From Limiplasma sp031549415 (GTDB lineage Bacteria > Bacillota > Clostridia > Christensenellales > Aristaeellaceae): a stretch of DNA of 64,000 nucleotides. The notes under the pieces were generated by a model. It was given only the letters and a program-made list of their open reading frames with translations. It did not search any database and had not been told where the DNA came from. Where the stretch lies: the NCBI GenBank assembly GCA_031549415.1, contig JAVBPU010000002.1, forward strand, positions 62,001 through 126,000. The letters are read 5' to 3'. Each line of letters starts with the position of its first letter. Positions within the stretch are counted from its first letter, which is position 1. Below are positions 9,054-17,307 of this stretch, in pieces. The translations under genes and the position numbers were made by a program.

Positions 9054-9559
9054 ACCAGCAGGGTGAGTTCGTCCAGCAGCGCGTCGTCCGCGTTGCCTTC
9101 GGCATAATAGACGTCAAAACCAATGAAAGCGCCATTCATCAAGGTATCGGCGGTGTAATAGGTGCCTTCATCGTCCTCCAGGCTGAACACAAAGAAGGGG
9201 ATGCTCTCCTTGGAAGTGGTGAGGATGGCCACAAGTTCAGGGTTTTCGTCCGCGAAATAGTCATAAATCCCATCAATGTAGTCTTGCTTTTGCTGGTCTG
9301 AGGCCGTAAGAAAATCCTTCTGTTCCAGGCCCTCTATTGTATCCAGGTTGCAGTCCACCATGATTTTATCCGAGGAAAGAGAAAAAAGCCATTTCACATC
9401 CTCGGTGTTCTCTTCCACATAGGAGGTGTCGTCCAGGGTGTATACCGCGTCATCATAGGTAATGGTAAACAACGCATTCGCCATATAGTCCGCCGCCTGG
9501 GCAGCGGTGAAACCAAAGCAAAAGACCAGGATCAAGAGGAGGGAAACAAACTTTTTCAT
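9026..9559 (-). CDS. Small exported protein, unknown function
   Basis: A 177-residue protein with a clear signal peptide (MKKFVSLLLILVFCFGFTAAQA, cleavage probably after AQA) and a mature part that is acidic and rich in Tyr and Asp. I place the start at the ATG at 9559; the longer frame upstream runs over the promoter. Secreted or wall-retained, with no recognisable domain. It converges on gatB with a 28 bp overlap and has its own promoter. Confidence 0.75.
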   Translation of the reverse strand: MKKFVSLLLILVFCFGFTAAQAADYMANALFTITYDDAVYTLDDTSYVEENTEDVKWLFSLSSDKIMVDCNLDTIEGLEQKDFLTASDQQKQDYIDGIYDYFADENPELVAILTTSKESIPFFVFSLEDDEGTYYTADTLMNGAFIGFDVYYAEGNADDALLDELTLLVQSFVSASA

Positions 9560-9598
9560 GGGAAGAAGCCCCTTTCTCACTGAGAAATCCATCGTCCT

Positions 9599-9627
9599 AG
9601 TATACGCGCATTCGACATTTTTTTCAA
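9599..9627 (-). promoter_or_regulatory. SigA-type promoter of the small exported protein
   Basis: Read on the minus strand, TTGAAA (9627-9622) and TATACT (9604-9599) are separated by 17 bp, about 40 bp before the ATG. Confidence 0.75.
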
Positions 9628-9638
9628 GTGCAGGCAAG

Positions 9639-9682
9639 GAGTGGGCATGGATACCACCATGGAGTGGCATGGATACCACCAA
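9639..9682 (+). repeat. Two-unit tandem repeat
   Basis: The block GGCATGGATACCACCA occurs at 9644-9659 and again at 9666-9681 in near-identical flanks, giving a unit of about 22 bp. The reading frame just after it resembles the C-terminus of a transposase (see findings). Confidence 0.7.
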
Positions 9683-9781
9683 TGCCATTGAGGGCTTCAA
9701 GCGCGGCTGGCGTAGCGTCATGAAATGGCGCAAATTCTCGCCCCGTCGAGGATTCCGGATAGGTCGCGAGCTCGCCCGTGC

Positions 9782-9810
9782 TTGACAGGGCTTCGGATTT
9801 GCGCTAGGAT
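9782..9810 (+). promoter_or_regulatory. SigA-type promoter of the envelope acylation operon
   Basis: TTGACA (9782-9787) and TAGGAT (9805-9810) have 17 bp spacing. The transcript would carry a leader of about 165 bases. Confidence 0.7.
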
Positions 9811-9822
9811 GCTGTTATGGCT

Positions 9823-9843
9823 GGAAGGCAGAATCTGCCTTCC
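9823..9843 (+). promoter_or_regulatory. Leader hairpin before the acylation operon
   Basis: GGAAGGCAG (9823-9831) pairs perfectly with CTGCCTTCC (9835-9843) across AAT, just downstream of the promoter. A short T run follows only at about 9856, so it is not a clean terminator. It may act in attenuation or transcript stability. Confidence 0.45.
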
Positions 9844-9978
9844 GGCGGGATAGCGTTTTTGGACTGTGCCCGTTTGGGGTTTACACAAAATAGGGGACGC
9901 TGCCAAAGGATACCCTTTTCCAAATTGGCTTTCATCAGACAGGATCTTTTGAGAGGACGCCCGACTCGATAGGCGAAT

Positions 9979-11541
9979 GTGGAAATGCACAATCTCATCG
10001 AATTTTTGGAAAAAACCAGCGCAATCCTAGGGGCAAAAACGGCGGTTGAGGCTGCCGATGGCAGCTTCACCTTCGCGGAGCTGCGCCAAAGGGCGTTGCA
10101 AATGGCCGTCGCGATTTCCGCCGCTGTTGGACGATCCATGAGCGAAAATTCTGCATGCGGCCCCGCCAAGGAACGCATCGCTGTATACCTGCCCAAGGGT
10201 GCGGAGTGTCTTTGCGCCATGCTGGGCGTTTTATACTGCGGCCATGTATACGTGCCCATGGACACCAGGGCGCCTGTCAACCGCACCAAACTGATGCTGG
10301 AAACCGTTCATCCACGCTTGATGATTACCGATGCACAGGGGAAAAGCCTTCTTTTGCAGCAGGGCATTCCTGCGGAAATGCTGGCTGACTTTCACGAATT
10401 GATGGCCCAGGATCGTGTGATTCCTACAGGGTTTGTAGAAGAAACCATCGCGCGGACGCAAGACATAGATCCTGCCTATATTCTGTTCACTTCCGGCTCC
10501 ACGGGGGTACCCAAAGGGGTCGTCATCCCCCACCGCAGGGTGATCAACTATATCCATTGGGCGCGGGATTTTTTCTCCATTGGCAGTGACCAGGTGATTG
10601 GCAACCAAGCGCCGTTCTACTTTACCGTATCGGCGATGGATATTTACCTCAGCCTTGCCACGGGATCAAAGCTATGCATCATCCCGGAAAATCAGTTTTC
10701 TCACCCCGAAAAGCTGCTTGGTTTCTTGAACGAGCACCAAATTACCTTGATATTTTGGGTGTCTTCTGTCTATCATCATGTGGCAAGCGCAGACGCCCTC
10801 AGGGAGCTTCGTCCGCAATTTTTAAAGCATGCCTGGTTTGTGGGCGAACCCATGCCAGCCGCTAGCCTTTCCTACTGGGTTGTCAAATTGCCGGACGTGG
10901 CATTTGCAAATCTGTATGGTTCTACCGAAACGGATATGACCCTTTGCTATCCTGTGCCCAAAGGCGTTCCCGTGGAGAGGGTGCCCCTAGGATCTGCTTG
11001 TGCGAACACAGAGGTATTGCTGATCAAGGACGACCAGACCGCCGCGAAGCCGGGGGAACTAGGTGAAATTTGCGTGCGGGGCTCCTGCCTGGCCAGCGGA
11101 TACTTTCAAAACCTGGAGAGAACCGATGGGAGCTTTGTTCAAAACCCCCTCCATCATGACTATAGGGACATCGTTTACAAAACGGGCGACCTGGGGGAAT
11201 GGAAGGACGGGCTTGTTTTTTTCCATGGGCGAAGGGACCATCAATTTAAGCATCTGGGCTACCGCATAGAGGCTGGTGAAATTGAAGCGATTGCCGTGCG
11301 GCATGAGGCCATTGAAAACGCATGCGTTATTTACGATGAAAGCAAGCGACAGATCGTTTTGTTTTATGTGGCCGACGGACCAGTGGACGAGCTTGCATAC
11401 CGCCTGTCCTTGATGAATGATCTGCCGGTGTACATGGTTCCCACGCGGCTTGTGCGGCTTAGCGCCATGCCCTTTAACCCAAACCGCAAAAAAGACAGAA
11501 TTTTGCTGAAGGCAAAGTATATTGAAAACCAAGGAGAGTGA
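9979..11541 (+). CDS. Amino-acid adenylation enzyme, DltA-like (envelope acylation)
   Basis: About 520 residues of an AMP-forming adenylation enzyme. Core motifs are the P-loop ILFTSGSTGVPKGVVIPH, NLYGSTETDMT, YKTGDLGEWKDGLVFFHGRRDHQFKHLGYRIE and the C-terminal catalytic lysine in NPNRKKDRI. DltA-type enzymes activate D-alanine and load it onto a carrier protein; the gene is followed at once by such a carrier and then MBOAT and SGNH genes. The substrate cannot be read from the sequence. The start is uncertain: GTG 9979 or ATG 9985, neither with a good ribosome site. Confidence 0.85.
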   Translation: MEMHNLIEFLEKTSAILGAKTAVEAADGSFTFAELRQRALQMAVAISAAVGRSMSENSACGPAKERIAVYLPKGAECLCAMLGVLYCGHVYVPMDTRAPVNRTKLMLETVHPRLMITDAQGKSLLLQQGIPAEMLADFHELMAQDRVIPTGFVEETIARTQDIDPAYILFTSGSTGVPKGVVIPHRRVINYIHWARDFFSIGSDQVIGNQAPFYFTVSAMDIYLSLATGSKLCIIPENQFSHPEKLLGFLNEHQITLIFWVSSVYHHVASADALRELRPQFLKHAWFVGEPMPAASLSYWVVKLPDVAFANLYGSTETDMTLCYPVPKGVPVERVPLGSACANTEVLLIKDDQTAAKPGELGEICVRGSCLASGYFQNLERTDGSFVQNPLHHDYRDIVYKTGDLGEWKDGLVFFHGRRDHQFKHLGYRIEAGEIEAIAVRHEAIENACVIYDESKRQIVLFYVADGPVDELAYRLSLMNDLPVYMVPTRLVRLSAMPFNPNRKKDRILLKAKYIENQGE

Positions 11542-11545
11542 CCCT

Positions 11546-11758
11546 ATGACCACCCAGGAAAAAATGGCACTTATCGAAGAGGCTTTGCAAGTAAAGCCGA
11601 ACAGCTTGACAGAGGACACGGAACTGAGCACCCTTAGCGCGTGGGATTCTCTCAGCATCCTGAGCTTACAGATCAGGCTTACCGCCATCAATCCGGATTT
11701 GCAGTTTACCGATTTGTTTGGCTGTGATACGGTGGACGAGGTGTGCAGGCTGTTTTAG
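11546..11758 (+). CDS. Acyl carrier protein, DltC-like
   Basis: A 70-residue carrier protein with the phosphopantetheine serine in SAWDSLSILSL (Asp34-Ser35-Leu36). It lies 4 bp after the adenylation gene and has AAGGAGAG 6 bases before the ATG at 11546. It should carry the activated acyl or aminoacyl group as a thioester to the membrane acyltransferase encoded next. It is acidic and of typical length. Confidence 0.9.
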   Translation: MTTQEKMALIEEALQVKPNSLTEDTELSTLSAWDSLSILSLQIRLTAINPDLQFTDLFGCDTVDEVCRLF

Positions 11759-11900
11759 CAGGGCAAACCAACACGCCATGAAACCGTGAACTAAACATTC
11801 TTCCCTTCCTAATGATACAGCGCTCTCATGGCAGGATTTCTTTTATAGGAGTTCTTTCATTGCCTGCCTTGCGAGGCGTGCATAAAGCGAGCATAATAAT

Positions 11901-13406
11901 ATGTTGTTCAATTCTTTTCATTTCCTTTTTTTCTTTCCAGTTGTTGTGATGCTTTATTTCCTGTTGCCTCACAAAATCCGTTGGATAGGGCTGCTGGTTG
12001 CCAGCTATTACTTTTATATGGCATGGAACGCCGTATATGTGCTGCTGATGACCGCAACCATCGTGCTGACCTGGCTTAGCGGGCAGCTGTTGGAGTGGTC
12101 TGGCAAGCAGGAGGACCGGAAAAAGAAGAACTTCCAGCGCAAACTGTGGGTCGGTCTCAGCTTTGCCTGCAATCTGCTGATCTTATTCTTCTTCAAATAT
12201 TTCTATTTCATGGTGGACAGCGTAAACTTGGCTTTAGCGGCGGTGGGCATTGAAGTGCTCCGGCCGTCCTTTGACGTGCTGCTGCCCGTGGGGATTTCCT
12301 TTTATACCTTCCGGGCGCTGAGCTACACCATGGATGTATACCGGGGGCAAATCAAGCCGGAAAAGAACATTTTTAAATATGCGCTGTTTGTTTCCTTTTT
12401 TCCGCAGATGATGGCAGGCCCTATCGAACGCGCTAAAACCCTTTTGCCCCAATTGGACCAGCGTCATTCCTTCGATTCCGACCGGGTGAAAAGTGGCTTG
12501 CTGTTGATGCTCTGGGGGTTTTTTCAAAAGATGGTCATTGCGGATCGTTTGGCGATTTTGGTGAACACGGTGTTTGATAACCCCGCCAAGTATGCCGGCT
12601 TTCAAATTGCGGTGGCAGTGCTGTTTTTGGCTGTGCAGCTGTATTGCGACTTTTGCGCCTATACCGACATTGCCAGGGGCGCCGCACGGGTATTGGGCTT
12701 TCGGCAGACGGATAACTTTCGTCAGCCGTATTTTGCCGCCTCCATTCAGGATTTTTGGAAGCGTTGGCATATTACCCTGGGCAGTTGGTTTCGGGATTAC
12801 GTGTTTATCCCGGTCAGCGGCCATCTGATGAAAAAGAAATGGAGCGTCCGCGCCATTTATATTACGGCATCCCTTGTGGTATGGCTGTTGACAGGCCTTT
12901 GGCATGGGGCCAATGTGACTTTTATTGTGTGGGGTTTGTTGCATGGGCTTTATCAAGTCATAGGCTTTTTGACCGCATCCTTCCGAAGCAAGCTGTACGC
13001 CAAACTGCATATTCGCACCCAGGCCCTATCCTTCCGCCTGGGTCAGATCCTGACGACGTTTGCATTGACCTGCTTGGGCTGGATCTTCTTTCGCGCCCAT
13101 TCGGTGGAAGACGCGCTGCGGCTTGTAAAGAGAATGATCACCAACTTCAACCCCTGGGTATTTTTTAACAGTTCACTTTATTCGTTGGGGCTGGACAACA
13201 GAGAATTTCTTGTGGCGGTTGCGGCGATGCTTGTATTGTTCGTTGTCGATTCTATGCGAAGCAGATATAGTATAGCAAAAATGTTATCAGCTCAAAATTT
13301 CCTTTTCCGATGGGCGGTTTATGTCTCATTTGCCATATTCATTTTGTTGTTTGGCATTTATGGCAGTGATTATGTCCAAACCCAGTTTGTTTACTTCCAG
13401 TTCTGA
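11901..13406 (+). CDS. MBOAT-family membrane O-acyltransferase (DltB/AlgI-like)
   Basis: A 501-residue polytopic membrane protein. MLFNSFHFLFFFPVVVMLYF is the standard AlgI-type N-terminus. The MBOAT signature FWKRWHITLGSWFRDYVFIPV and the invariant histidine in LTGLWHGANVTFIVWGLLHG are present. It should move the acyl group from the carrier across the membrane to an extracytoplasmic polymer. The order adenylation enzyme, carrier, MBOAT, SGNH matches a dlt-like operon, but the protein looks closer to AlgI/PatA acyltransferases than to classical DltB. The 142 bp before it have no obvious promoter; cotranscription is likely. Confidence 0.92.
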   Translation: MLFNSFHFLFFFPVVVMLYFLLPHKIRWIGLLVASYYFYMAWNAVYVLLMTATIVLTWLSGQLLEWSGKQEDRKKKNFQRKLWVGLSFACNLLILFFFKYFYFMVDSVNLALAAVGIEVLRPSFDVLLPVGISFYTFRALSYTMDVYRGQIKPEKNIFKYALFVSFFPQMMAGPIERAKTLLPQLDQRHSFDSDRVKSGLLLMLWGFFQKMVIADRLAILVNTVFDNPAKYAGFQIAVAVLFLAVQLYCDFCAYTDIARGAARVLGFRQTDNFRQPYFAASIQDFWKRWHITLGSWFRDYVFIPVSGHLMKKKWSVRAIYITASLVVWLLTGLWHGANVTFIVWGLLHGLYQVIGFLTASFRSKLYAKLHIRTQALSFRLGQILTTFALTCLGWIFFRAHSVEDALRLVKRMITNFNPWVFFNSSLYSLGLDNREFLVAVAAMLVLFVVDSMRSRYSIAKMLSAQNFLFRWAVYVSFAIFILLFGIYGSDYVQTQFVYFQF

Positions 13407-13416
13407 GGTGATAGGC

Positions 13417-14343
13417 TTGAAAAAAGTGGTTTTTTCGCTGAAGCTCATGGTTTTTATAGCGTTGATGCTCCTTTTTATTTTTAAGGGCATTATGCCTCAA
13501 TACGCGGAGGGATATAATGCTTCTATCGTTGATAAATATCATCGTTTAAAGAGCATAGACGAGCCTAAAATGATTCTTGTGGGGGATTCCAACGTCGCCT
13601 TTGGATTCGATTCTGAAAAAATCCAGCAGGCCTTCCATATGCCGGTTGTAAATTTTGGGCTTCACGGTGGCTTGGGGCAAGCCTTTCACAGCGATATGAT
13701 CAAATCCAGCATCCGCGAAGGTGACATTGTCATCCTTGCTCCGGGCAATTATAACTATGGTACCGCTGATATTGCAGACTGCGTTTTGGCATGGCTCACC
13801 ATTGAGAATCATTATGAGCTGTGGGAAGGGATCTCTTCTCAAAATTATCTGAATATGCTGTCGGCCTATCCTACCTATCTAAAAAGGGCTGTGGAATTGT
13901 TCATTACGGGAACGGGCAATTCGCCTGTAGACTCCGCCTTTACGAGAACGGCATTCAATGAGTATGGGGATAGCATATTTCCAAGGCCTAAGTGTGTCAT
14001 GACAGAAGGAGACTATGGTGCGTACTTCAACTCCAATTTGCTTTCACAAGCGATGGAGGCATATTGGAATGAATATAACGAATATGTCCTTAGCAGGGGG
14101 GCGATTTTGCTTATGAGCTGCCCTCCCATTTTGAACAAAATGGTGACAGCCGATATAGTCCCCGTGCAAAATAATTTGGAAGAAAAATTGGATTTTCCGG
14201 TCATCTCGCAACTACAGGATTATATTTATCCCATCGAGTATTTTTATAATACAGGTCTACATTTAAATGATACAGGGGTTCTGATCCGAACGGAGCAGTT
14301 GATTGCCGACCTCGGCAAGGCCCTAGAACAAAGGCAAAAGTAG
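13417..14343 (+). CDS. SGNH/GDSL-like membrane-anchored protein (DltD/AlgX-like role)
   Basis: A 308-residue protein with an N-terminal membrane anchor (about residues 8-24). The motif GDSNVAFGF (Ser58), NFGLHGG and the C-terminal TGLHLNDTG (Asp/His pair) outline an SGNH hydrolase fold. In such operons this protein helps transfer the acyl group outside the membrane. I choose the TTG at 13417, preceded by GAGGTG and 10 bp after the MBOAT stop; longer frames run back into the MBOAT gene. This gene is more AT-rich than its upstream neighbours. Confidence 0.75.
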   Translation: MKKVVFSLKLMVFIALMLLFIFKGIMPQYAEGYNASIVDKYHRLKSIDEPKMILVGDSNVAFGFDSEKIQQAFHMPVVNFGLHGGLGQAFHSDMIKSSIREGDIVILAPGNYNYGTADIADCVLAWLTIENHYELWEGISSQNYLNMLSAYPTYLKRAVELFITGTGNSPVDSAFTRTAFNEYGDSIFPRPKCVMTEGDYGAYFNSNLLSQAMEAYWNEYNEYVLSRGAILLMSCPPILNKMVTADIVPVQNNLEEKLDFPVISQLQDYIYPIEYFYNTGLHLNDTGVLIRTEQLIADLGKALEQRQK

Positions 14344-14388
14344 AAAAGGATGGCTGTCCTTTCTTCGCTTCATGGGTTCCCGCCCCTA

Positions 14389-14437
14389 TACTACCCCCCC
14401 ATGTCGCCTAGCTGCCACGGCGACATGGGGGGTAGTA
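14389..14437. repeat. C-rich palindromic element, copy 1
   Basis: An inverted repeat of about 19 bp per arm (14389-14408 and 14419-14437) with core CCCCCCATGTCGCC on the left and its complement on the right. A relative occurs at 49416-49465. There is no T tract, so a simple terminator is unlikely. Confidence 0.75.
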
Positions 14438-14498
14438 GTACAGTTTGAAAGACAAATGCGGTTGCCGTGTGCCTTCTTCTCGTCCACAGGGGCTTTTC

Positions 14499-14527
14499 TT
14501 GCCTTTCCTTGCTATATCCGCTATACT
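14499..14527 (+). promoter_or_regulatory. SigA-type promoter of the Mbeg1-like gene
   Basis: TTGCCT (14499-14504) and TATACT (14522-14527) with 17 bp spacing, 38 bp before the start codon. Confidence 0.65.
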
Positions 14528-14564
14528 GAAACAAGAGCGTATCGTGCAGCAGGGGGAAACCAAG

Positions 14565-15707
14565 ATGCCAAACATTCATGACCATGCCATGGGCATGGGG
14601 GGAAAAACCCTAGAACAAAGGCCCTTTGATGAGATTGACAGCCTGATTGTCACCCAAGTGGTGTATTTGCCCATGGAGGGTTTTTTGGACAAAGGGGAGG
14701 AGCGCACCCTGGCGGAGTTGGCGGAACATTTGCAAGCCGCCTACCCGGACGGGTTTTCCGATCCCTTTCAAAAGAAGCGCTTTGCCATGACCCAGGTTTG
14801 TGCACAGCAGCCCAGGTACCGGGATTGGCGGCTGCATCATTACGTGAGCCGCATTGATCCGGAAAGGGAAATGCAGTTTGCCGCCTGTTCCTTTGACCTG
14901 CCCACAGGGCAGACCGTGGTGGCCTTCCGGGGCACGGACTGGAGCCTGGTGGGCTGGAAAGAGGACCTGAACATGTCCTTCATGACGGTGCCTTCTCAGC
15001 AAGAGGCCAAGGAATATGTGGAGCGGGTGGCGGAAAACAATGGCCGGGGGCTGATCCTTTGCGGCCACAGCAAGGGCGGCAACCTGGCGGTGTATGCAGG
15101 CGCCATGGTCAGCGGCAGTACTCGGGACAGGCTGCAACGGATTCATAGCTTTGACGGCCCTGGGCTGGACGAGGAGACGTTAAGCAGCCTAGGGTACCAG
15201 CTGGCGCAGGACCGGATTGAAAGCTTCATTCCCCAAAGCAGCGTGGTGGGCATGCTGCTGCACTATCACCCCATTTATACGGTGGTGCACAGCAACACCC
15301 TGGGGATTTTGCAGCATGACGCCATGACCTGGCAGGTACACGAGGGCAGCTTTGTGACCCTGGAAGGGGTAGACCGTAGCGGCCGGATGACGGACGAAAC
15401 CCTGCACGCCTGGCTGAAGGAGATGGACATGGACGCCCGCAGGTTGCTGGTAGACACCTTGTACCAGGTGCTGGAGGCGGCCCAGGTGGACACGATCACG
15501 GGGCTTGTGGCGGACTGGCAGGCCAGCGCGGAGAGGATGCTGGAAGCTCTGCGGGAGCTAAACCCGGAGGTACGCAGAAGCGTGCGGCACATGCTGAGCC
15601 GGCTTTTCAGCACCGGCGCGGTGGAGGCCCTGCGTAACCTTTTACCTCACGCCTTGCTCACCTGGGGAAAACGGAAAGAAGCCCCGTCCGCCCAGGACGA
15701 GGCATAG
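14565..15707 (+). CDS. Mbeg1-like (DUF2974) alpha/beta-hydrolase
   Basis: A 380-residue protein with a lipase-like fold: VVAFRGTDWSLVGWKED, the nucleophile elbow LCGHSKGGNLAVYAG and IHSFDGPGLD are the signatures of the Mbeg1/DUF2974 family. The elbow serine is intact, so hydrolase activity is plausible; the substrate is unknown. I start it at 14565 (GGGGGAAACCAAG upstream); the longer frame runs through the promoter. It is monocistronic and converges on the amidohydrolase. Confidence 0.85.
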   Translation: MPNIHDHAMGMGGKTLEQRPFDEIDSLIVTQVVYLPMEGFLDKGEERTLAELAEHLQAAYPDGFSDPFQKKRFAMTQVCAQQPRYRDWRLHHYVSRIDPEREMQFAACSFDLPTGQTVVAFRGTDWSLVGWKEDLNMSFMTVPSQQEAKEYVERVAENNGRGLILCGHSKGGNLAVYAGAMVSGSTRDRLQRIHSFDGPGLDEETLSSLGYQLAQDRIESFIPQSSVVGMLLHYHPIYTVVHSNTLGILQHDAMTWQVHEGSFVTLEGVDRSGRMTDETLHAWLKEMDMDARRLLVDTLYQVLEAAQVDTITGLVADWQASAERMLEALRELNPEVRRSVRHMLSRLFSTGAVEALRNLLPHALLTWGKRKEAPSAQDEA

Positions 15708-15719
15708 CCTAAAAGCATT

Positions 15720-16517
15720 TTAAGAGAGCCCTTCTAAAAAAGATTCCAAGTTCAAATGCAAGATGGAGGCCTGCTCTTCTTTCGTCAGGGGCAGGGCCAG
15801 GAAGCGGTGAAGCTCCTCCGCAGGGTCCCACATGGGGTAGTCGGAAGCGAAAAAGACCCGGTCCGCGCCATAGTGGCGGACGAGGGAGGCCGCCTCTTCC
15901 GGCGTTAAGGCGTACAGGCTGCTGCTGGAATCCACCCACAGGTTGGGGCGGCCTGCCAGCGCTTTCCAGCCCTCGGTCCACATGGACCAGCCGCCAAAAT
16001 GCGCCGCGATGACCTGGAGCGCCGGCACTTTGTCCATCACCCGGGCCAGGCGCGTTGGCTCGCTAAAGGCATAGCGGGTATCGCCAATATGGCAAAGGAG
16101 AGGCAGGCCCATCTCCGCCATGTGGCGAAACAGGGCCAGGGCGTTTTCACAGTCCAAGGGAAACCGCTGGATGTCCGGGTGGAGCTTTACCCCCAGCAGG
16201 CCGCCGGTTTTGATGCGCAAAAGCTCCCCTGGCAGGTCCGCATGATCCGGATGCACGGACCCAAATCCCACCAGGCGGTCTGGGTGGGCGGCCACGGTGG
16301 ACATGAGATAGTTGTTGACACTTTCCGTCCGTTCAGGCGAGACGGCCACGCTGTGCACCAAAAAACGGGAGATGCCGGCGGCATCCCCCCGGGCCAGCAA
16401 AGTGTCCAAGGTGCCGTCATGGCGGATGGGAAAGTGATAAAAGTCTCCAATGGAGGCGGCGGCCTTCCGGGCGATGATATCGGGGTAGATATGGGCGTGG
16501 GAATCAAGTATGGTCAA
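15720..16517 (-). CDS. Amidohydrolase-family (TIM-barrel) metal-dependent hydrolase
   Basis: A 265-residue member of the amidohydrolase-2 group. It begins ILDSHAHIYPD, the HxH metal-binding strand. Further metal ligands are likely in GVKLHPD, LLCHIGDTRYAF, VIAAHFGGW and the aspartate in FFASDYPMWDP. This group includes decarboxylases such as ACMSD and lactonases; the reaction here is not determined. The TTG/ATG region at 16517 has a purine-rich site (AAGGAGCG) upstream. Confidence 0.88.
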   Translation of the reverse strand: MTILDSHAHIYPDIIARKAAASIGDFYHFPIRHDGTLDTLLARGDAAGISRFLVHSVAVSPERTESVNNYLMSTVAAHPDRLVGFGSVHPDHADLPGELLRIKTGGLLGVKLHPDIQRFPLDCENALALFRHMAEMGLPLLCHIGDTRYAFSEPTRLARVMDKVPALQVIAAHFGGWSMWTEGWKALAGRPNLWVDSSSSLYALTPEEAASLVRHYGADRVFFASDYPMWDPAEELHRFLALPLTKEEQASILHLNLESFLEGLS

Positions 16518-16611
16518 GGGGCACGCTCCTTTTGCATAGGATATGTTATCTTACAACGGAGCCGTTTCTGGTGTCAAGCAGACAGAAGAGCCATGAAATT
16601 TGTTATTTGAT

Positions 16612-16637
16612 GGAACCAATGGCAGGGTTCGGTCGTT
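16612..16637 (+). promoter_or_regulatory. Candidate ECF-type (autoregulatory) promoter
   Basis: GGAACC (16612-16617) and CGTT (16634-16637), separated by 16 bp, resemble promoters of SigW-like ECF factors. The site lies just before the ECF sigma gene, which suggests autoregulation. Transcription would start near 16644. Confidence 0.5.
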
Positions 16638-16692
16638 CTTACAAGTGAGGAACAAACAAAACCACCCGGGAGGGAAAAGGGAGGAAGGCCCC

Positions 16693-17250
16693 ATCGACAG
16701 GCAGGCGGAATGGTTGAAAAAGGCCAGAGAGGGAGACGTGGACGCTTTCGCGGAGCTTTGCGCGCCCTTTTCCCAGATGCTTTACCGGCATTGCCTGCAT
16801 ATGTTGGGCCAGGAAGCGGACGCCCAGGATGCGGCCCAGGAGGCTTTGCTGCGAGCCTTCCGCGCCATGCCCCGCTTTATGGGGCAAAGCGGCGTGGCCA
16901 CCTGGCTTTACCGCATCGCCCATAACGCCTGCCTGGACATGCTGAAAAGGCCCCAAAGAAAAAGAGAGAACGTCTCTGTGGAACAGCTGCGGGAAGGCGG
17001 CTTTGAGCCAGAAGCCGCCGGGGACGACCCGGAGGCAGCCTACGTGAAAACAGAGGCGGCCCAGCGCGTGCAGGCGGCCATCCGCAAGCTGCCCCGGGAA
17101 CAGCAGCTTTTGCTGGACCTGCGCTATGGGGAAGGCCTCAGCTATGAGGAGCTGGCCCGGGTCACCGGAATCCGGGAGGGAACGGTCAAAAGCAAGCTCA
17201 GCAGGGCCAAGGACCGGCTGCAAGAGTTATTGCAAGAAAATGTTGAATGA
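16693..17250 (+). CDS. ECF-subfamily RNA polymerase sigma factor
   Basis: About 185 residues. Region 2 (LYRHCLHMLGQEADAQDAAQ then ALLRAFRAM) and region 4 (LPREQQLLLDLRYGEGLSYE then ELARVTGIREGTVKSKL) are complete. The start is a puzzle: the only strong ribosome site (GGGAGGAAGG) leads to an ATC at 16693, exactly where family members begin (then DRQAEWLKKAREGDVDAFAE). Alternatives are TTG 16714, or GTG 16646 and TTG 16600, which lack ribosome sites and lie at or before the inferred transcript start. The gene is followed 57 bp later by its likely membrane partner (DUF4349) and a SIMPL protein. Confidence 0.85.
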   Translation: MDRQAEWLKKAREGDVDAFAELCAPFSQMLYRHCLHMLGQEADAQDAAQEALLRAFRAMPRFMGQSGVATWLYRIAHNACLDMLKRPQRKRENVSVEQLREGGFEPEAAGDDPEAAYVKTEAAQRVQAAIRKLPREQQLLLDLRYGEGLSYEELARVTGIREGTVKSKLSRAKDRLQELLQENVE

Positions 17251-17307
17251 ACAAAAAGGGAACATTTCATGGGCTCGCTCGTCCAATGAACAGAAGGGAG
17301 GTTCAGC

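Larger units (their letters stand above)
9560..9978. other. 419-bp intergenic region
   Basis: It holds the leftward promoter of the exported protein, the tandem repeat, a possible transposase remnant, the rightward promoter and a long leader with a hairpin. I see no gene in it. Confidence 0.7.

Noticed and set aside
14389..14437. C-rich palindrome as a terminator
   Set aside because: No T tract on either strand and a relative is found in another intergenic region, so a repeat element fits better.
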